64,000 nt of DNA from Betaproteobacteria bacterium (GTDB taxonomy: Bacteria; Pseudomonadota; Gammaproteobacteria; Burkholderiales; Rhodocyclaceae), in assembly GCA_020621405.1 (NCBI GenBank), contig JAHRYN010000002.1, positions 310,001-374,000 on the forward strand. Reading direction: 5' to 3'. A program made the position numbers and the translations under genes. The notes below the pieces were generated by a model that was not told the origin of the DNA, made no database searches, and worked only from the letters and a program-made list of their open reading frames with translations. Positions 1 through 9,122 of the stretch are shown piece after piece; position 1 is the first letter of the stretch; the number at the start of each line of letters is the position of its first letter.

Positions 1-519
1 GACGGCCGGAACTTCGTGATCGAGCGTACGCCGACGGCAAAGGTGCAAGGCATGCCCCGGCTCGAGGGCCAGGTGCTGTTCCCGCGCGACGCGCGCATCG
101 TTCCGATTGGCGGCAAGGACTTCGAGTTCTTCGTCGACGGCCAGAACTATGACGAGAACGGCGAAATCGACGCCAACATCGCGCGCGGGCCTCCGGAACT
201 GGATCCCGGCGCCTGGCGGCTCGAGATCACGCCAGCGCAACCTGCACTGGAGGACCGCTTCCTCGTCGTGCTCCGCCCGAGCCTCAGCCAGCTGCCCGCA
301 TTGGAGACAAAGGCACTGGAAACAGCGGACAGCATCGGCACTGAAATCGCCCTGTCGGGTCGTTTATTGACGCTGCGCTATCCACGGGACCGGCTCGCGG
401 TTGAAGTCACGCTGACACCGACAGACGGCAGCAAACAAACCCTGGTGGTCGAAGGGGAAGGTTCGCGAGCCCCGGCATTGGGATGGGTCGATCAACTTCG
501 CACCTGGATTTCGCGATGA
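1..519 (+). CDS. C-terminal part of a probable heparinase II/III-like polysaccharide lyase (left end cut by window)
   Basis: The reading frame is open from base 1 to a TGA at 519, so the 173 residues seen are only the carboxyl end of a larger protein; the GTG at 16 is an internal codon. The segment is beta-rich, with a run about a peptide end GAWRLEITPAQP followed by FLVVL, which resembles the closing beta-sandwich domain of heparinase II/III-type lyases. That family cleaves acidic polysaccharides in the periplasm and is common in exopolysaccharide loci, where such enzymes trim or release the polymer. The catalytic alpha/alpha toroid would lie outside the window, so the assignment rests on the end domain only. 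A different carbohydrate-active enzyme with a beta-sandwich tail is possible. Confidence 0.5.
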   Translation, partial: DGRNFVIERTPTAKVQGMPRLEGQVLFPRDARIVPIGGKDFEFFVDGQNYDENGEIDANIARGPPELDPGAWRLEITPAQPALEDRFLVVLRPSLSQLPALETKALETADSIGTEIALSGRLLTLRYPRDRLAVEVTLTPTDGSKQTLVVEGEGSRAPALGWVDQLRTWISR

Positions 520-734
520 ATCTCGACGAGCAGAAAACAGAGAACCAAACCTCTCTGGCGATTTCTAGGTGCCACCCAAACGAATTAACCGAGCATGTTG
601 TCAGCACCGTGCTGCGATTTAATCTAAAAATTGAATATTTGAATCACAGGTGATACCCCTCGCCGTAAGGAGCGGTCAAGCCACACAGAGGCAAGAAGCA
701 GCAGCACTCACTTCGTCCATCGAAGGATTTTTTC

Positions 735-1676
735 ATGACTAACCCGCGCTTTTCGATTGTTATTCCGACTCACAATCGCCATGAACTGCTCTTTGAGGCT
801 CTGCGCTCAGTCGCCGAACAAACCTGTGATGATTGGGAGGTAATCATCGTCGATGACGGATCAACCTTGGCTGTCAGCGAAACCGATATTAGGAAAATCG
901 TCGGGAACAAATTTACCCTACACCGGCACGAGCATCCACTTGGTGTCGCAGCCGCAAGAAATACTGGCTATGGACTCGCGTCGGGTGAATTTATCGCGCA
1001 AGTAGACGACGATGACCTGCTAGCTTCAACAGCTCTCGAACATGCGGATGCAACATTGAGGCTCAATTCCACCCTCAAGGTACTGTACATCGGAATAGAG
1101 GCTTTCGGAGCTGATGGAGATGATGTCAACGCCAGACAAAGACGAACGCTTAATGCCGTCCTTGAACACGCTCAACCAGTGTGCAATGGACGCCTCCATC
1201 TGTTTGATGAATCTCTTTTCAAGGCGCTGTTGCGCAGCGTCCCGATTGCATTCCAAAAGCCAATCTGGCACCGCAGTCTGCTTGGTCGAGTGCAAGCCAT
1301 GCGTGCTGATGATTGGCCAGAATCAGCGTGGGCCATCGAAGCGGCAGCTCGGTCCATCCGAAGTGCGCTGCTTGACCTTCCCTTATACCGTTGGCGCCGC
1401 GACGGACAAAGCTACTTTTCCGTCAGCACTCAACACCAAACCGCGATGCTCGGACACATTAACATGAAGAGACACCTATTAGAAACCTTAGGACAGGAAT
1501 TTCCGTCACACAGAAAATTATTGCGCCAAGCGCTGGCAAAAGCTCGCTTCAATTACTGCTACAACAAAATAGAAAATAAATTGAGCTTACCATGGAAGCA
1601 GTTCCTTCGCTCAGCAATTGAAGATCCGAAGATCGACCACCTAAAACTTCTATATCGCAGCATTGTAAGAAACTAA
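735..1676 (+). CDS. Family 2 glycosyltransferase
   Basis: This 313-residue protein starts with the GT-A nucleotide-binding strand FSIVIPTHNR (residues 6-15), continues with VIIVDDGST at about 37-44 and has the metal-binding acidic cluster DDDD at 91-94, all hallmarks of GT2 enzymes that move a sugar from a nucleotide donor to a growing glycan on the cytoplasmic face. There is no membrane segment. The ATG at 735 follows a GAAGGA ribosome-binding site. The last third is lysine- and asparagine-rich and its codons become AT-rich, marking the left edge of the AT-rich island that follows. The sugar it transfers cannot be read from sequence. Confidence 0.88.
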   Translation: MTNPRFSIVIPTHNRHELLFEALRSVAEQTCDDWEVIIVDDGSTLAVSETDIRKIVGNKFTLHRHEHPLGVAAARNTGYGLASGEFIAQVDDDDLLASTALEHADATLRLNSTLKVLYIGIEAFGADGDDVNARQRRTLNAVLEHAQPVCNGRLHLFDESLFKALLRSVPIAFQKPIWHRSLLGRVQAMRADDWPESAWAIEAAARSIRSALLDLPLYRWRRDGQSYFSVSTQHQTAMLGHINMKRHLLETLGQEFPSHRKLLRQALAKARFNYCYNKIENKLSLPWKQFLRSAIEDPKIDHLKLLYRSIVRN

Positions 1677-1830
1677 TCAATATACATCAGACCAATCCAG
1701 GCAGAACAACGACACCCTTTCGACCCAGCCACCAACTCTCTGCAACCAAACAACACTGAAATTATCCCGCACCACAAAACGACTCGAAACTAAAAAACCC
1801 ATCCCATGAAAATCTATATCGGATTTCAAC

Positions 1831-2769
1831 ATGACTCTTAAAAATCAATCCATTGCAGTATTAATTCCATGCTACAACGAAGAATCAACAATTCACAACG
1901 TAATCAAAGACTTTCAAAACTCTTTACCAACAGCCAAGATTTACGTCTACGACAACAACTCAACAGACAACACGATAGACGTGGCGACACGAGCTGGCGC
2001 CATCGTTCGGATCGAAAAGCATCAAGGAAAGGGGAATGTAGTTCGACGGATGTTTTCCGATATTGAAGCCGACATATACGTCATGGTTGACGGTGATGAC
2101 ACCTACGACGCAACTGCAGCGCCGAATTTAATTCAATGCCTGATCGATGGGCCTTTAGACATGGTCAACGCAAAAAGGGTGACAGAGGAGGTCGAAGCCT
2201 ATCGACCCGGACACAGATTTGGGAACGCCATGCTCACAAACCTAGTCTGCTGGTTTTTTGGCGAGCAATTTAAAGACATACTTTCGGGATATAGAGTATT
2301 TTCAAAACGCTTCGTAAAGTCATTCCCCGCTCTTTCTGGCGGATTCGAAATAGAAACAGAGCTAACCGTTCATTCGCTAAATCTAAAAATGCCAGTCGGA
2401 GAATTTGAAACAAAATACAAATCCAGACCCGAAGGATCAACCAGCAAACTAAGCACATACAAGGATGGAGTAAAAATACTTCGAACAATCATGATTTTAG
2501 TAAAGGAAGAAATGCCGCTACAGTTCTTCTCCTTTATTTTCTTTATTCTAATGCTTATATCACTCCTGCTGGGCACACCCGTTATTACTGAATTCCTATC
2601 TACTGGTCTTGTCCCGCGCCTTCCGACTGCTGTTCTGGCTGTAAGCATAATGATACTTGCCTTTTTGAGTCTTGCATCCGCCTTAATTTTGGACACAGTA
2701 AGTCGCGGACGCAGAGAAATAAAACGCTTGCGATATCTTGAGATAAACGCACCTCAAAACAAACCTTGA
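1831..2769 (+). CDS. DPM1/GtrB-like family 2 glycosyltransferase with two C-terminal membrane segments
   Basis: The 312-residue protein has an N-terminal GT-A domain (IAVLIPCYNEE at 8-18, acidic motif DGDD at 87-90) of the dolichol-phosphate-mannose-synthase type, followed by two hydrophobic helices at roughly 232-256 and 265-288. This layout is that of polyprenyl-phosphate glycosyltransferases, which charge undecaprenyl phosphate with a sugar on the inner face of the membrane. The next gene is a GtrA-family protein, the usual partner thought to flip such a lipid-linked sugar, and the gene after it is a polytopic protein that could use the donor outside. Together they look like a Gtr-type periplasmic glycosylation set. 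Codon use is strongly AT-rich compared with genes after 5594. Confidence 0.85.
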   Translation: MTLKNQSIAVLIPCYNEESTIHNVIKDFQNSLPTAKIYVYDNNSTDNTIDVATRAGAIVRIEKHQGKGNVVRRMFSDIEADIYVMVDGDDTYDATAAPNLIQCLIDGPLDMVNAKRVTEEVEAYRPGHRFGNAMLTNLVCWFFGEQFKDILSGYRVFSKRFVKSFPALSGGFEIETELTVHSLNLKMPVGEFETKYKSRPEGSTSKLSTYKDGVKILRTIMILVKEEMPLQFFSFIFFILMLISLLLGTPVITEFLSTGLVPRLPTAVLAVSIMILAFLSLASALILDTVSRGRREIKRLRYLEINAPQNKP

Positions 2770-2842
2770 CCCCATTGCAAGAACAAACCCAACCACACAA
2801 CAAGTCTATCGCCAACACCAACCAGCCATCAGAGACCAAAGA

Positions 2843-3250
2843 ATGTCAACAGTGCAATTCTTGAAATTCTCACTTTTTGGAGCGATAGGATTCGTTGTCG
2901 ACGCAACCACACTGTATGTTGCAACCGCATATTTTGAACAAAATCTTTATACCGGGCGCCTGATTTCTTATCTTTTTGCAGCCACCTGCACATGGCTTCT
3001 AAATCGTCGCCATACATTTTCACCAACGCATCGAACCCACCCACTAAAGGAGTGGCTATCGTTCCTAACATGCAACTCTCTTGGTGGAGCAATCAACTTT
3101 GGAACGTATTCTTATCTCGTATCACACAACAACCCGCTCATTTCAAACCCAACATTCGCGGTAGCCGTGGGCTCGGTTTTTGGCTTAGCATTCAACTTCA
3201 GCACATCAAAGAACTGGGTATTCAGAGACGGAATAACACCAAAAAAATGA
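2843..3250 (+). CDS. GtrA family membrane protein
   Basis: A 135-residue protein with four predicted membrane helices and the GtrA features FSLFGAIGFVVD near the start and NRRHTF after helix 2, plus a final lysine-rich tail after NWVF. GtrA proteins are small inner-membrane proteins proposed to translocate undecaprenyl-phosphate-linked sugars. The stop codon overlaps the start of the next gene by four bases (ATGA at 3247-3250), so both are translated together, and the DPM1-like transferase lies just upstream. AT-rich, as for the flanking genes. Confidence 0.88.
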   Translation: MSTVQFLKFSLFGAIGFVVDATTLYVATAYFEQNLYTGRLISYLFAATCTWLLNRRHTFSPTHRTHPLKEWLSFLTCNSLGGAINFGTYSYLVSHNNPLISNPTFAVAVGSVFGLAFNFSTSKNWVFRDGITPKK

Positions 3251-4626
3251 AGATAAAAACACACATCGCAATAATACTTGTGGCCATTGAGATGTGTTGG
3301 GCCGCCATATGGAATGGCTACCCCATGGTATTCTCAGGAGACACAGGAGCCTATTTAAACGGAGGGATAATTTCATTTGAAAACAAATGGATAAGCATCC
3401 CATGGTCCCGACCGCCATTTTACGGGCTATTTACATACGTTTTAGATTGGCGGATATCTCTTTGGCCAATAGTAGCCATGCAGGCGTTGATACTCTCCCA
3501 CCTTATTTGGATGACAACAGCAACATTATTACAAGAACGAGATATCGGTAGATTCATAGCAACGAGCACCTTCGTAGCAGCTTTCTCTACAGCCCCTTGG
3601 TTTGCCGGATTAATTCTCCCGGATTTCTTTACATCAGTTACAGCACTTGGAATATTTTTACTGGGATTTGGGCGGAACAAACTCTCAAAACCAGAGTACA
3701 TTTATTCCTTTGGAATCACAACACTTGCAATCACAACCCACTACTCCCACACCTCGCTTGCGATCGGACTTGCAGCAACAGTCTTTGTTTTAACTTGGAC
3801 AAGACTCGGAATAATAAAATCAATAAACAAGGAAATGATTGCAATCACGGGCGTAATAACCACCTCGATTTTCATCGTTTCTTTGACGCAGACAATATTC
3901 AGCAAAGAATCCGGCTTCGCCCCTTACAAGAACTTATTCATACTCGCTCGATTTATTGGTGACGGCCCTGCGCTTGAAACTTTGAAATCCGAATGTCACA
4001 AGAAAAGCTATCGCCTGTGCCCCTACATTGACAGCATCGAAATCAACACCAACCCATACATCACCTCAGATAAATTTTTATGGGATTCCGAAAAAAGCCC
4101 CCTATACAAAATCGGAGTGAGCGACATGAAGAATGACGCGGGCTTAATCATCCAAGACTCACTCCGACTTCATCTTGGCTGGCACATCCGGCTTTCCATA
4201 AAAAACTGGATCACCCAGCTTGGAACACTAACCACTGGAACATGGCTCGAACCTTTTGCAAAAAACAGTGGGGACGGCACAACAAAAATCATAAAAGAAC
4301 ACTTTCAAGACGAATTTGAAACATACACATCATCTCGGCAAAACACAGAAAACCTACACCTCGAACGCATAAATACATTACATATAACAGCGTTTTTCGT
4401 CAGTATCTTTGTAGCAGCACTGGTCATTCTCAAATCGACCAGAGAGCAAGACCACACGATGATCGCTTTTGCGATCTTGATAATCGCCGCAATTTTAATA
4501 AACTCAATCACATCAGGAGTGCTTTCACGACCGGATGATCGCTATATGAGTCGCCTCACTTGGCTAGCTGTCTTTTATGCATCAATCGGCGCAACTAATT
4601 TTTTGGCAAAGTACAGGAAAGCCTGA
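3247..4626 (+). CDS. Polytopic membrane protein, possible GT-C type glycosyltransferase
   Basis: The open frame extends upstream into the GtrA gene, but the ATG at 3247, which forms an ATGA overlap with the GtrA stop, gives a protein of 459 residues that begins with a membrane helix. I count about ten hydrophobic segments and a large hydrophilic loop in the second half (about 230-380). No family signature is certain. The loop-plus-helices layout and its place behind a DPM1-like transferase and GtrA suggest a GT-C fold enzyme that uses a lipid-linked sugar on the outer face of the inner membrane. That role is inferred from context. The gene is among the most AT-rich in the window. Confidence 0.65.
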   Translation: MKIKTHIAIILVAIEMCWAAIWNGYPMVFSGDTGAYLNGGIISFENKWISIPWSRPPFYGLFTYVLDWRISLWPIVAMQALILSHLIWMTTATLLQERDIGRFIATSTFVAAFSTAPWFAGLILPDFFTSVTALGIFLLGFGRNKLSKPEYIYSFGITTLAITTHYSHTSLAIGLAATVFVLTWTRLGIIKSINKEMIAITGVITTSIFIVSLTQTIFSKESGFAPYKNLFILARFIGDGPALETLKSECHKKSYRLCPYIDSIEINTNPYITSDKFLWDSEKSPLYKIGVSDMKNDAGLIIQDSLRLHLGWHIRLSIKNWITQLGTLTTGTWLEPFAKNSGDGTTKIIKEHFQDEFETYTSSRQNTENLHLERINTLHITAFFVSIFVAALVILKSTREQDHTMIAFAILIIAAILINSITSGVLSRPDDRYMSRLTWLAVFYASIGATNFLAKYRKA

Positions 4627-4693
4627 TTAAAATTAAACTCCAGCAGGAAGTTAACGAGAACATTTGAGCAAGGAACAATCCATTACCTCTTGC

Positions 4694-5293
4694 CTATTTC
4701 GCCATGAGACTTTCGATTCTTAGTTTTATTTTCGGATTATCACCAACCTTTTCTTGTGCAGACTCAAGGACGGTTAGCGCCCCCTTTTTGTCACCATTCT
4801 CATAAAATAAATCGCTTAATGCCACCCAAGCCTCAACCAAATCCGGCCGCATTCTTAGCGCTTGCTCAAATCTTTTTTTAGCATCTAATGGCTGACCAAG
4901 AAGTTGGTACCCCCTACCCATATTAACAAGAGCCTCAGGTCGCATATAGAAATCTACAGTAGTGTGCGACATGATATATTCAAAATTCTGCACAACAGCC
5001 CTTGCAAACTCCATTCTTCTCTGTTTATTCGAGTAATTAGAATACGCAAGGCTCATCGCCTTTAATCCAAAACAATAATGATGCATATGCAAATAATTAC
5101 CTTTAAACCGGCTTTTCCACAACGCAACCAACTCCGGAGGAGAATCAAGTAACTTTGCCGTGCAATAATTTGGATACATTGCAAAATCCTCATCGGACCA
5201 ACTAACAACCTCATTAGCCCTCGCGCTTCCACCGATTGCAATTAGGAATAGGATTAAAATCCGGGCAGCAATCATGGCGTTAAAGTATTTCAT
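4694..5293 (-). CDS. Secreted TPR-repeat protein
   Basis: The ATG at 5293 is preferred over in-frame starts further out because a GGAGAGG ribosome-binding site lies a few bases before it and a signal peptide follows directly: a positively charged start, a hydrophobic core ILILFLIAIG and cleavage near SARA-NE at about residue 26. The mature part (199 residues in all) ends in two or three tetratricopeptide repeats at about 125-195 (for example GRGYQLLGQPLDAKKRFEQA). TPRs bind other proteins, so this may be a periplasmic or surface scaffold. It is transcribed against the flippase gene and is AT-rich. No specific family is recognised. Confidence 0.7.
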   Translation of the reverse strand: MKYFNAMIAARILILFLIAIGGSARANEVVSWSDEDFAMYPNYCTAKLLDSPPELVALWKSRFKGNYLHMHHYCFGLKAMSLAYSNYSNKQRRMEFARAVVQNFEYIMSHTTVDFYMRPEALVNMGRGYQLLGQPLDAKKRFEQALRMRPDLVEAWVALSDLFYENGDKKGALTVLESAQEKVGDNPKIKLRIESLMAK

Positions 5294-5593
5294 CCACCTC
5301 TCCATATGAATAAAAAGAATTACCACTGAACACCGGGAGCCCCCTTCCCCACCACGCCTAAACACCAACTCAAATTTATCAATCCATTCCCAATGCGCCT
5401 ACCGTGACAGGCTATACACGTCGGTTTCGGCGTACGGTGCGATAATTAGCTACAGACTCATTACGAATATCTTAATTTTGTCGAAAGTCCCGTTATCGAC
5501 GTCTCGCCCATAAAAATAGTGACTCACTCAAGTTTTTAATTTTTACACTCTATAAGAGTTTCACTACACGCAACATTCATCAGAACACGAACG
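5294..5593. other. Divergent intergenic region, 300 bp
   Basis: This region separates the leftward TPR gene from the rightward flippase gene and should hold both promoters. It is AT-rich towards the flippase side. The only local symmetry I see is ACTCT-ATA-AGAGT near 5548-5562. No clear sigma-70 or sigma-54 element and no coding frame were found. Confidence 0.5.
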
Positions 5594-7075
5594 ATGACCA
5601 CACCCAGCGACTTCAGGCGCGGCGTACGTTGGCTATTTATCGGCAGCACCGGCACCCAGATACTTACCTTTGTCTTTGGTATCGTGCTTGCGCGGCTACT
5701 CGCGCCAGAAATTTTCGGCACGCTGGTGACCATACAGATATTCACCGGCCTTGCCGGTTTCATCTCCGGCGGCGGGATGGGGCAGGGTCTCGTGCGCGCC
5801 AAGGACGTCACCCGGCGGGACTTTGACGTGGTGTTCACGCTGCAGTTGCTCATAGGCTGCGCGATCTATATGGGATTTTTCCTCCTCGCACCATGGCTTG
5901 CCGCCTGGTACAAGGTTCCCATCTACGAGGAATTGTTGCGCGTATCGGCTTTGACCTTCGTCATTCGCCCACTGGTGAACCTGCCGAACAACATCCTGTA
6001 TCGCAACATGCAGTATAAGGCGCAGACGACGGCACGCATCGTCACGCTGCTGGTCGCCAGCTGTACCAGCATCGGACTGGCAATACTGGGCTGGGGCGTC
6101 TGGAGCCTGGTACTCGGCGGCATCGCAGGCTCGCTGGTCAATGCGGTCATGCTGTGTTCGCTGGCGGACTGGCGACCCACACTCAATTTCTCTTTCAGCC
6201 ACAGTCGCGCGTTCGCCAGCTACGGCTTCATCGTATCGGTGAACGACATCGTCGTTTACATACGTCAGCAGGTCACGAATTTCGTACTCGGACGGACACT
6301 GGGCATGGCGCCAGTCGGCCTTTTCAACAAGGCGGACAGCCTGATGCGCATGCCCAGCCAGTTCATCACCGGCTCGGTCTATCAAGCGCTCTTCCGCTCG
6401 CTGGCGCATCTGCAGGACGAACCGGCCAAAGGACGCAGCATGTTCATGAGTTCGATCCGACTGGTCTGCGTCTACACACTGCCCTTCTACGTGATGCTGC
6501 TGTGGCTGGCGCTGCCGCTGATCGAAACGGTGTACGGGCCACGCTGGGCCGCTGCAGCTGGCCCTCTCGCGATACTTTCACTGTCCGGTCCGTTCATGAT
6601 CGTCGAAAACCTGTCCGGTGCAGTGCTGGCTGCGCACAACTGGCTGAATCGGGAGCTTTACGTCCAGGTGGCGGTGCTGGCACTGACCGCGCTGGCCACG
6701 CTGTCCGGCGTTTCCGGCGGTCTTGAATGGATGTCCGGCCTGCTGGTTCTGGTGACCGTCTATAACTCGATACACATGTATTCGCTGGCTTCCCGTTGCA
6801 TCGGCACGAGTTGGCGTGACCTCGCCCGTGCTCTGGCCCCCGCGACATTGCTCAACGGCATGCTGGCCCTGGTCATGTGGGGCACGATGTCACTGCTGGA
6901 ACCGTTCTCCCAGGGCATGCACCCGGTGTTCATTCTGGGCATCGGCGGGCTCGCCGGTGCTTTGTCCTACATCTGCGCCTTTCTCTTCTTCCCGGTCAAA
7001 TCACTGGAGAGCGAACAGACGCGCTGGAAGACCCTGCTTCGCCGGGGTTTGACCCTGTCTGGACCCAAAGCGTGA
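5594..7075 (+). CDS. Wzx-type oligosaccharide flippase (MOP superfamily)
   Basis: A 493-residue protein with about twelve to fourteen membrane helices. The amino end (RRGVRWLFIGSTGTQILTF, then LARLLAPEIFG) is the typical start of lipopolysaccharide/EPS flippases of the WzxC type in the MOP exporter superfamily. These proteins move undecaprenyl-diphosphate-linked repeat units across the inner membrane before polymerisation. It opens the rightward polysaccharide gene run, and base composition returns to high GC here. The residue run NILYRNMQYKAQT in the middle is a familiar cytoplasmic-loop signature of the family. Confidence 0.9.
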   Translation: MTTPSDFRRGVRWLFIGSTGTQILTFVFGIVLARLLAPEIFGTLVTIQIFTGLAGFISGGGMGQGLVRAKDVTRRDFDVVFTLQLLIGCAIYMGFFLLAPWLAAWYKVPIYEELLRVSALTFVIRPLVNLPNNILYRNMQYKAQTTARIVTLLVASCTSIGLAILGWGVWSLVLGGIAGSLVNAVMLCSLADWRPTLNFSFSHSRAFASYGFIVSVNDIVVYIRQQVTNFVLGRTLGMAPVGLFNKADSLMRMPSQFITGSVYQALFRSLAHLQDEPAKGRSMFMSSIRLVCVYTLPFYVMLLWLALPLIETVYGPRWAAAAGPLAILSLSGPFMIVENLSGAVLAAHNWLNRELYVQVAVLALTALATLSGVSGGLEWMSGLLVLVTVYNSIHMYSLASRCIGTSWRDLARALAPATLLNGMLALVMWGTMSLLEPFSQGMHPVFILGIGGLAGALSYICAFLFFPVKSLESEQTRWKTLLRRGLTLSGPKA

Positions 7076-7142
7076 AGTTCAAAACATACAGAGTGAGCAG
7101 GATCGGAGAAATTGCTCCGGCCTGCATCCCGAAGGAAGCGGC

Positions 7143-7958
7143 GTGATCGATCCAATCACATACTGGGTCAGCCGAGCAGCCGGCCGACACGGCCCGGTAA
7201 TGCTGATGTACCACTCGGTGATGCCGGGGCACAACGTACCGGACTGGCCCTGGGCAGTATCTGCCTCGCGCTTTGAGGCACAACTCGACGCGCTGCAGGC
7301 AGGCGGCTGGCACACCGTAACCCAGTCCGAACTGGCGAGCGACGCACACTTGCCGGCACGGACCGTCGCCATCACCTTCGATGACGGTTACGCGGACAAC
7401 CTGTTCGCCTGCGAAGCACTCGCCCGTCGCGGCATGTGCGCAACATGGTTCATCGTGTCGGGATTCATCGGAAAAACACCACGGTGGACGGCAGACGGCC
7501 GACCGCCACAGCGCCTGCTCGATGCCTCGGAGCTGAGGGACATGCAGCGCGTCGGGATGGAAATCGGCGCTCATTCCGTCAGCCACCGTCGGCTAACGGA
7601 ACTCGATGACATGACAATGGAGCTTGAAGTAGCCGATTCCCGCAAAATCCTGGCAGAGACGCTGGGAACATCGGTAAGCAGCTTTGCCTACCCCTATGGT
7701 GACTGGGATGCGCGTTGCGCGAAGGCAGTGGAGGCCGCAGGCTACGGATCGGCCAGCACGACACGCACCGGCTGGGCAAAACGGGACGACAACCCCTACA
7801 CGCTGCGGCGCCTGACAGTATTCAATACCGATACCGCATCCACGTTGATCCGGAAAGTTTCACTGGGCAGCCACGAAATCGCATCGTCCGCGCTGTTGAA
7901 ACAGATGGGACGACAGGTCGTCAGCAAAATGTCTGCCGGACGCGGAAGGGCAGGATGA
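7143..7958 (+). CDS. NodB-type polysaccharide deacetylase
   Basis: Starts at GTG 7143 behind a GAAGGAA site and encodes 271 residues. The NodB homology domain is complete: the catalytic base and metal motif TFDDGY (D80, D81) and the second metal motif HSVSH (H144 and H148), followed by FAYPYGDWD. Such enzymes remove N- or O-acetyl groups from glycans, acting on polymer or lipid-linked intermediates. There is no signal peptide, so action in the cytoplasm or at the membrane is likely. Its stop overlaps the next start by four bases (7955-7958). This is a different subfamily from the XrtA-linked deacetylase at 33629. Confidence 0.88.
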   Translation: MIDPITYWVSRAAGRHGPVMLMYHSVMPGHNVPDWPWAVSASRFEAQLDALQAGGWHTVTQSELASDAHLPARTVAITFDDGYADNLFACEALARRGMCATWFIVSGFIGKTPRWTADGRPPQRLLDASELRDMQRVGMEIGAHSVSHRRLTELDDMTMELEVADSRKILAETLGTSVSSFAYPYGDWDARCAKAVEAAGYGSASTTRTGWAKRDDNPYTLRRLTVFNTDTASTLIRKVSLGSHEIASSALLKQMGRQVVSKMSAGRGRAG

Positions 7959-8935
7959 TGGAACGGTCTGGCCCGACCCACTCGAACACACAGCCACCGG
8001 AAGCCCCCATGAAGCTGTCCATCGTGATCCCCTGCTACAACGGTGCCCAGTACCTTGCGGACGCCATCGATTCAGCAATGGCGCAGGATTATCCGGACAA
8101 GGAAATCATCGTCGTGAACGACGGTTCGACCGACGATTCGCTGTCGGTCGCCTCAGCCTATGGCAATTCGATCGTTGTTGTCGATCAGCACAACCAGGGA
8201 CTTTCTGCAGCCCGCAATGCCGGTATCCGCGCCGCGACAGGAGATCTTTTCGCTTTTCTGGATTGTGACGACTACTGGGCGCCGGATTTCGCGTCCAAGC
8301 TTTGTCGGGCTCTCGTGGGCAACAATGCGACCATCGCCTACTGCGGATGGCAGAACGTCGGCGTATCCGGTCCGAGGAATGAACCGTTCGTGCCAGCGGA
8401 CTACGCCAGCATGCCTGACCGGGTCCAGAAACTGATCACAGGAGTGCGCTGGCCGGTGCATGCCGCAATTATCCGGCGGGACGCACTTTTCGCCGCGGGC
8501 TTGTTTGATACCGGGTTGCGCTGCTGCGAAGACTTCGCACTCTGGATACGAGCGGCGCCAACCGCCCCGATCGTCCGGGTTCCGGAAGTCCTGGCCTTTT
8601 ATCGCTTTCATGAAGGGCAGATGACACGCAACCGGGCTTTGGTTGCGCTTTCACACTTTCAGGTACAGAAAAGCTTCCTGACCAAACATCCTGAGATCTG
8701 CGCGCATTTCGACAAGCAGACCCTGCAGCAGATCACGGTCGACGAACTGGTCAAGCGAGGCTTCGCAGCCTACTGGAGCAGCGATCTGCCTGCGACGAGG
8801 GCCATCTTCCGCACTGCGCTAAGACACAGGTACTGGAGCCCGGGCAAGATGAAGTACATGCTGCCTGCACTGTTACCGGAAGCGCTTCACAAAATGCTGC
8901 TGCGTGCGCTCCGCAAGGATGGCAACACCCCTTAA
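7955..8935 (+). CDS. Family 2 glycosyltransferase
   Basis: ATG 7955 overlaps the deacetylase stop (ATGA); an internal ATG at 8009 would start right at the GT-A fold (MKLSIVIPCYNG) and cannot be ruled out. The GT2 signature is clear: IVVNDGSTDD, a glycine/asparagine-rich AARNAGI helix and the acidic motif LDCDD. The carboxyl half carries a conserved YCGWQNVG region and a late ENYW-like pattern that recurs in the protein encoded at 9123, so the two look like tandem paralogues. The sugar and linkage are unknown. Confidence 0.88.
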   Translation: MMERSGPTHSNTQPPEAPMKLSIVIPCYNGAQYLADAIDSAMAQDYPDKEIIVVNDGSTDDSLSVASAYGNSIVVVDQHNQGLSAARNAGIRAATGDLFAFLDCDDYWAPDFASKLCRALVGNNATIAYCGWQNVGVSGPRNEPFVPADYASMPDRVQKLITGVRWPVHAAIIRRDALFAAGLFDTGLRCCEDFALWIRAAPTAPIVRVPEVLAFYRFHEGQMTRNRALVALSHFQVQKSFLTKHPEICAHFDKQTLQQITVDELVKRGFAAYWSSDLPATRAIFRTALRHRYWSPGKMKYMLPALLPEALHKMLLRALRKDGNTP

Positions 8936-9122
8936 GTATTGGTCGGAGAAAACCATAAGGAATCTGGTTCGTGATGTATATCGGAGGCGCAAACGACTGT
9001 CACTGATAGGATTTCGCGGCCTACAGACATACACGCACTGACCCGACCTTGACTCGACATCTCTCACTCCGTGACGGTACGTCCCGCTCCAGCAAGTTCG
9101 GAGCGTTCGGGAGTTGGGCACT

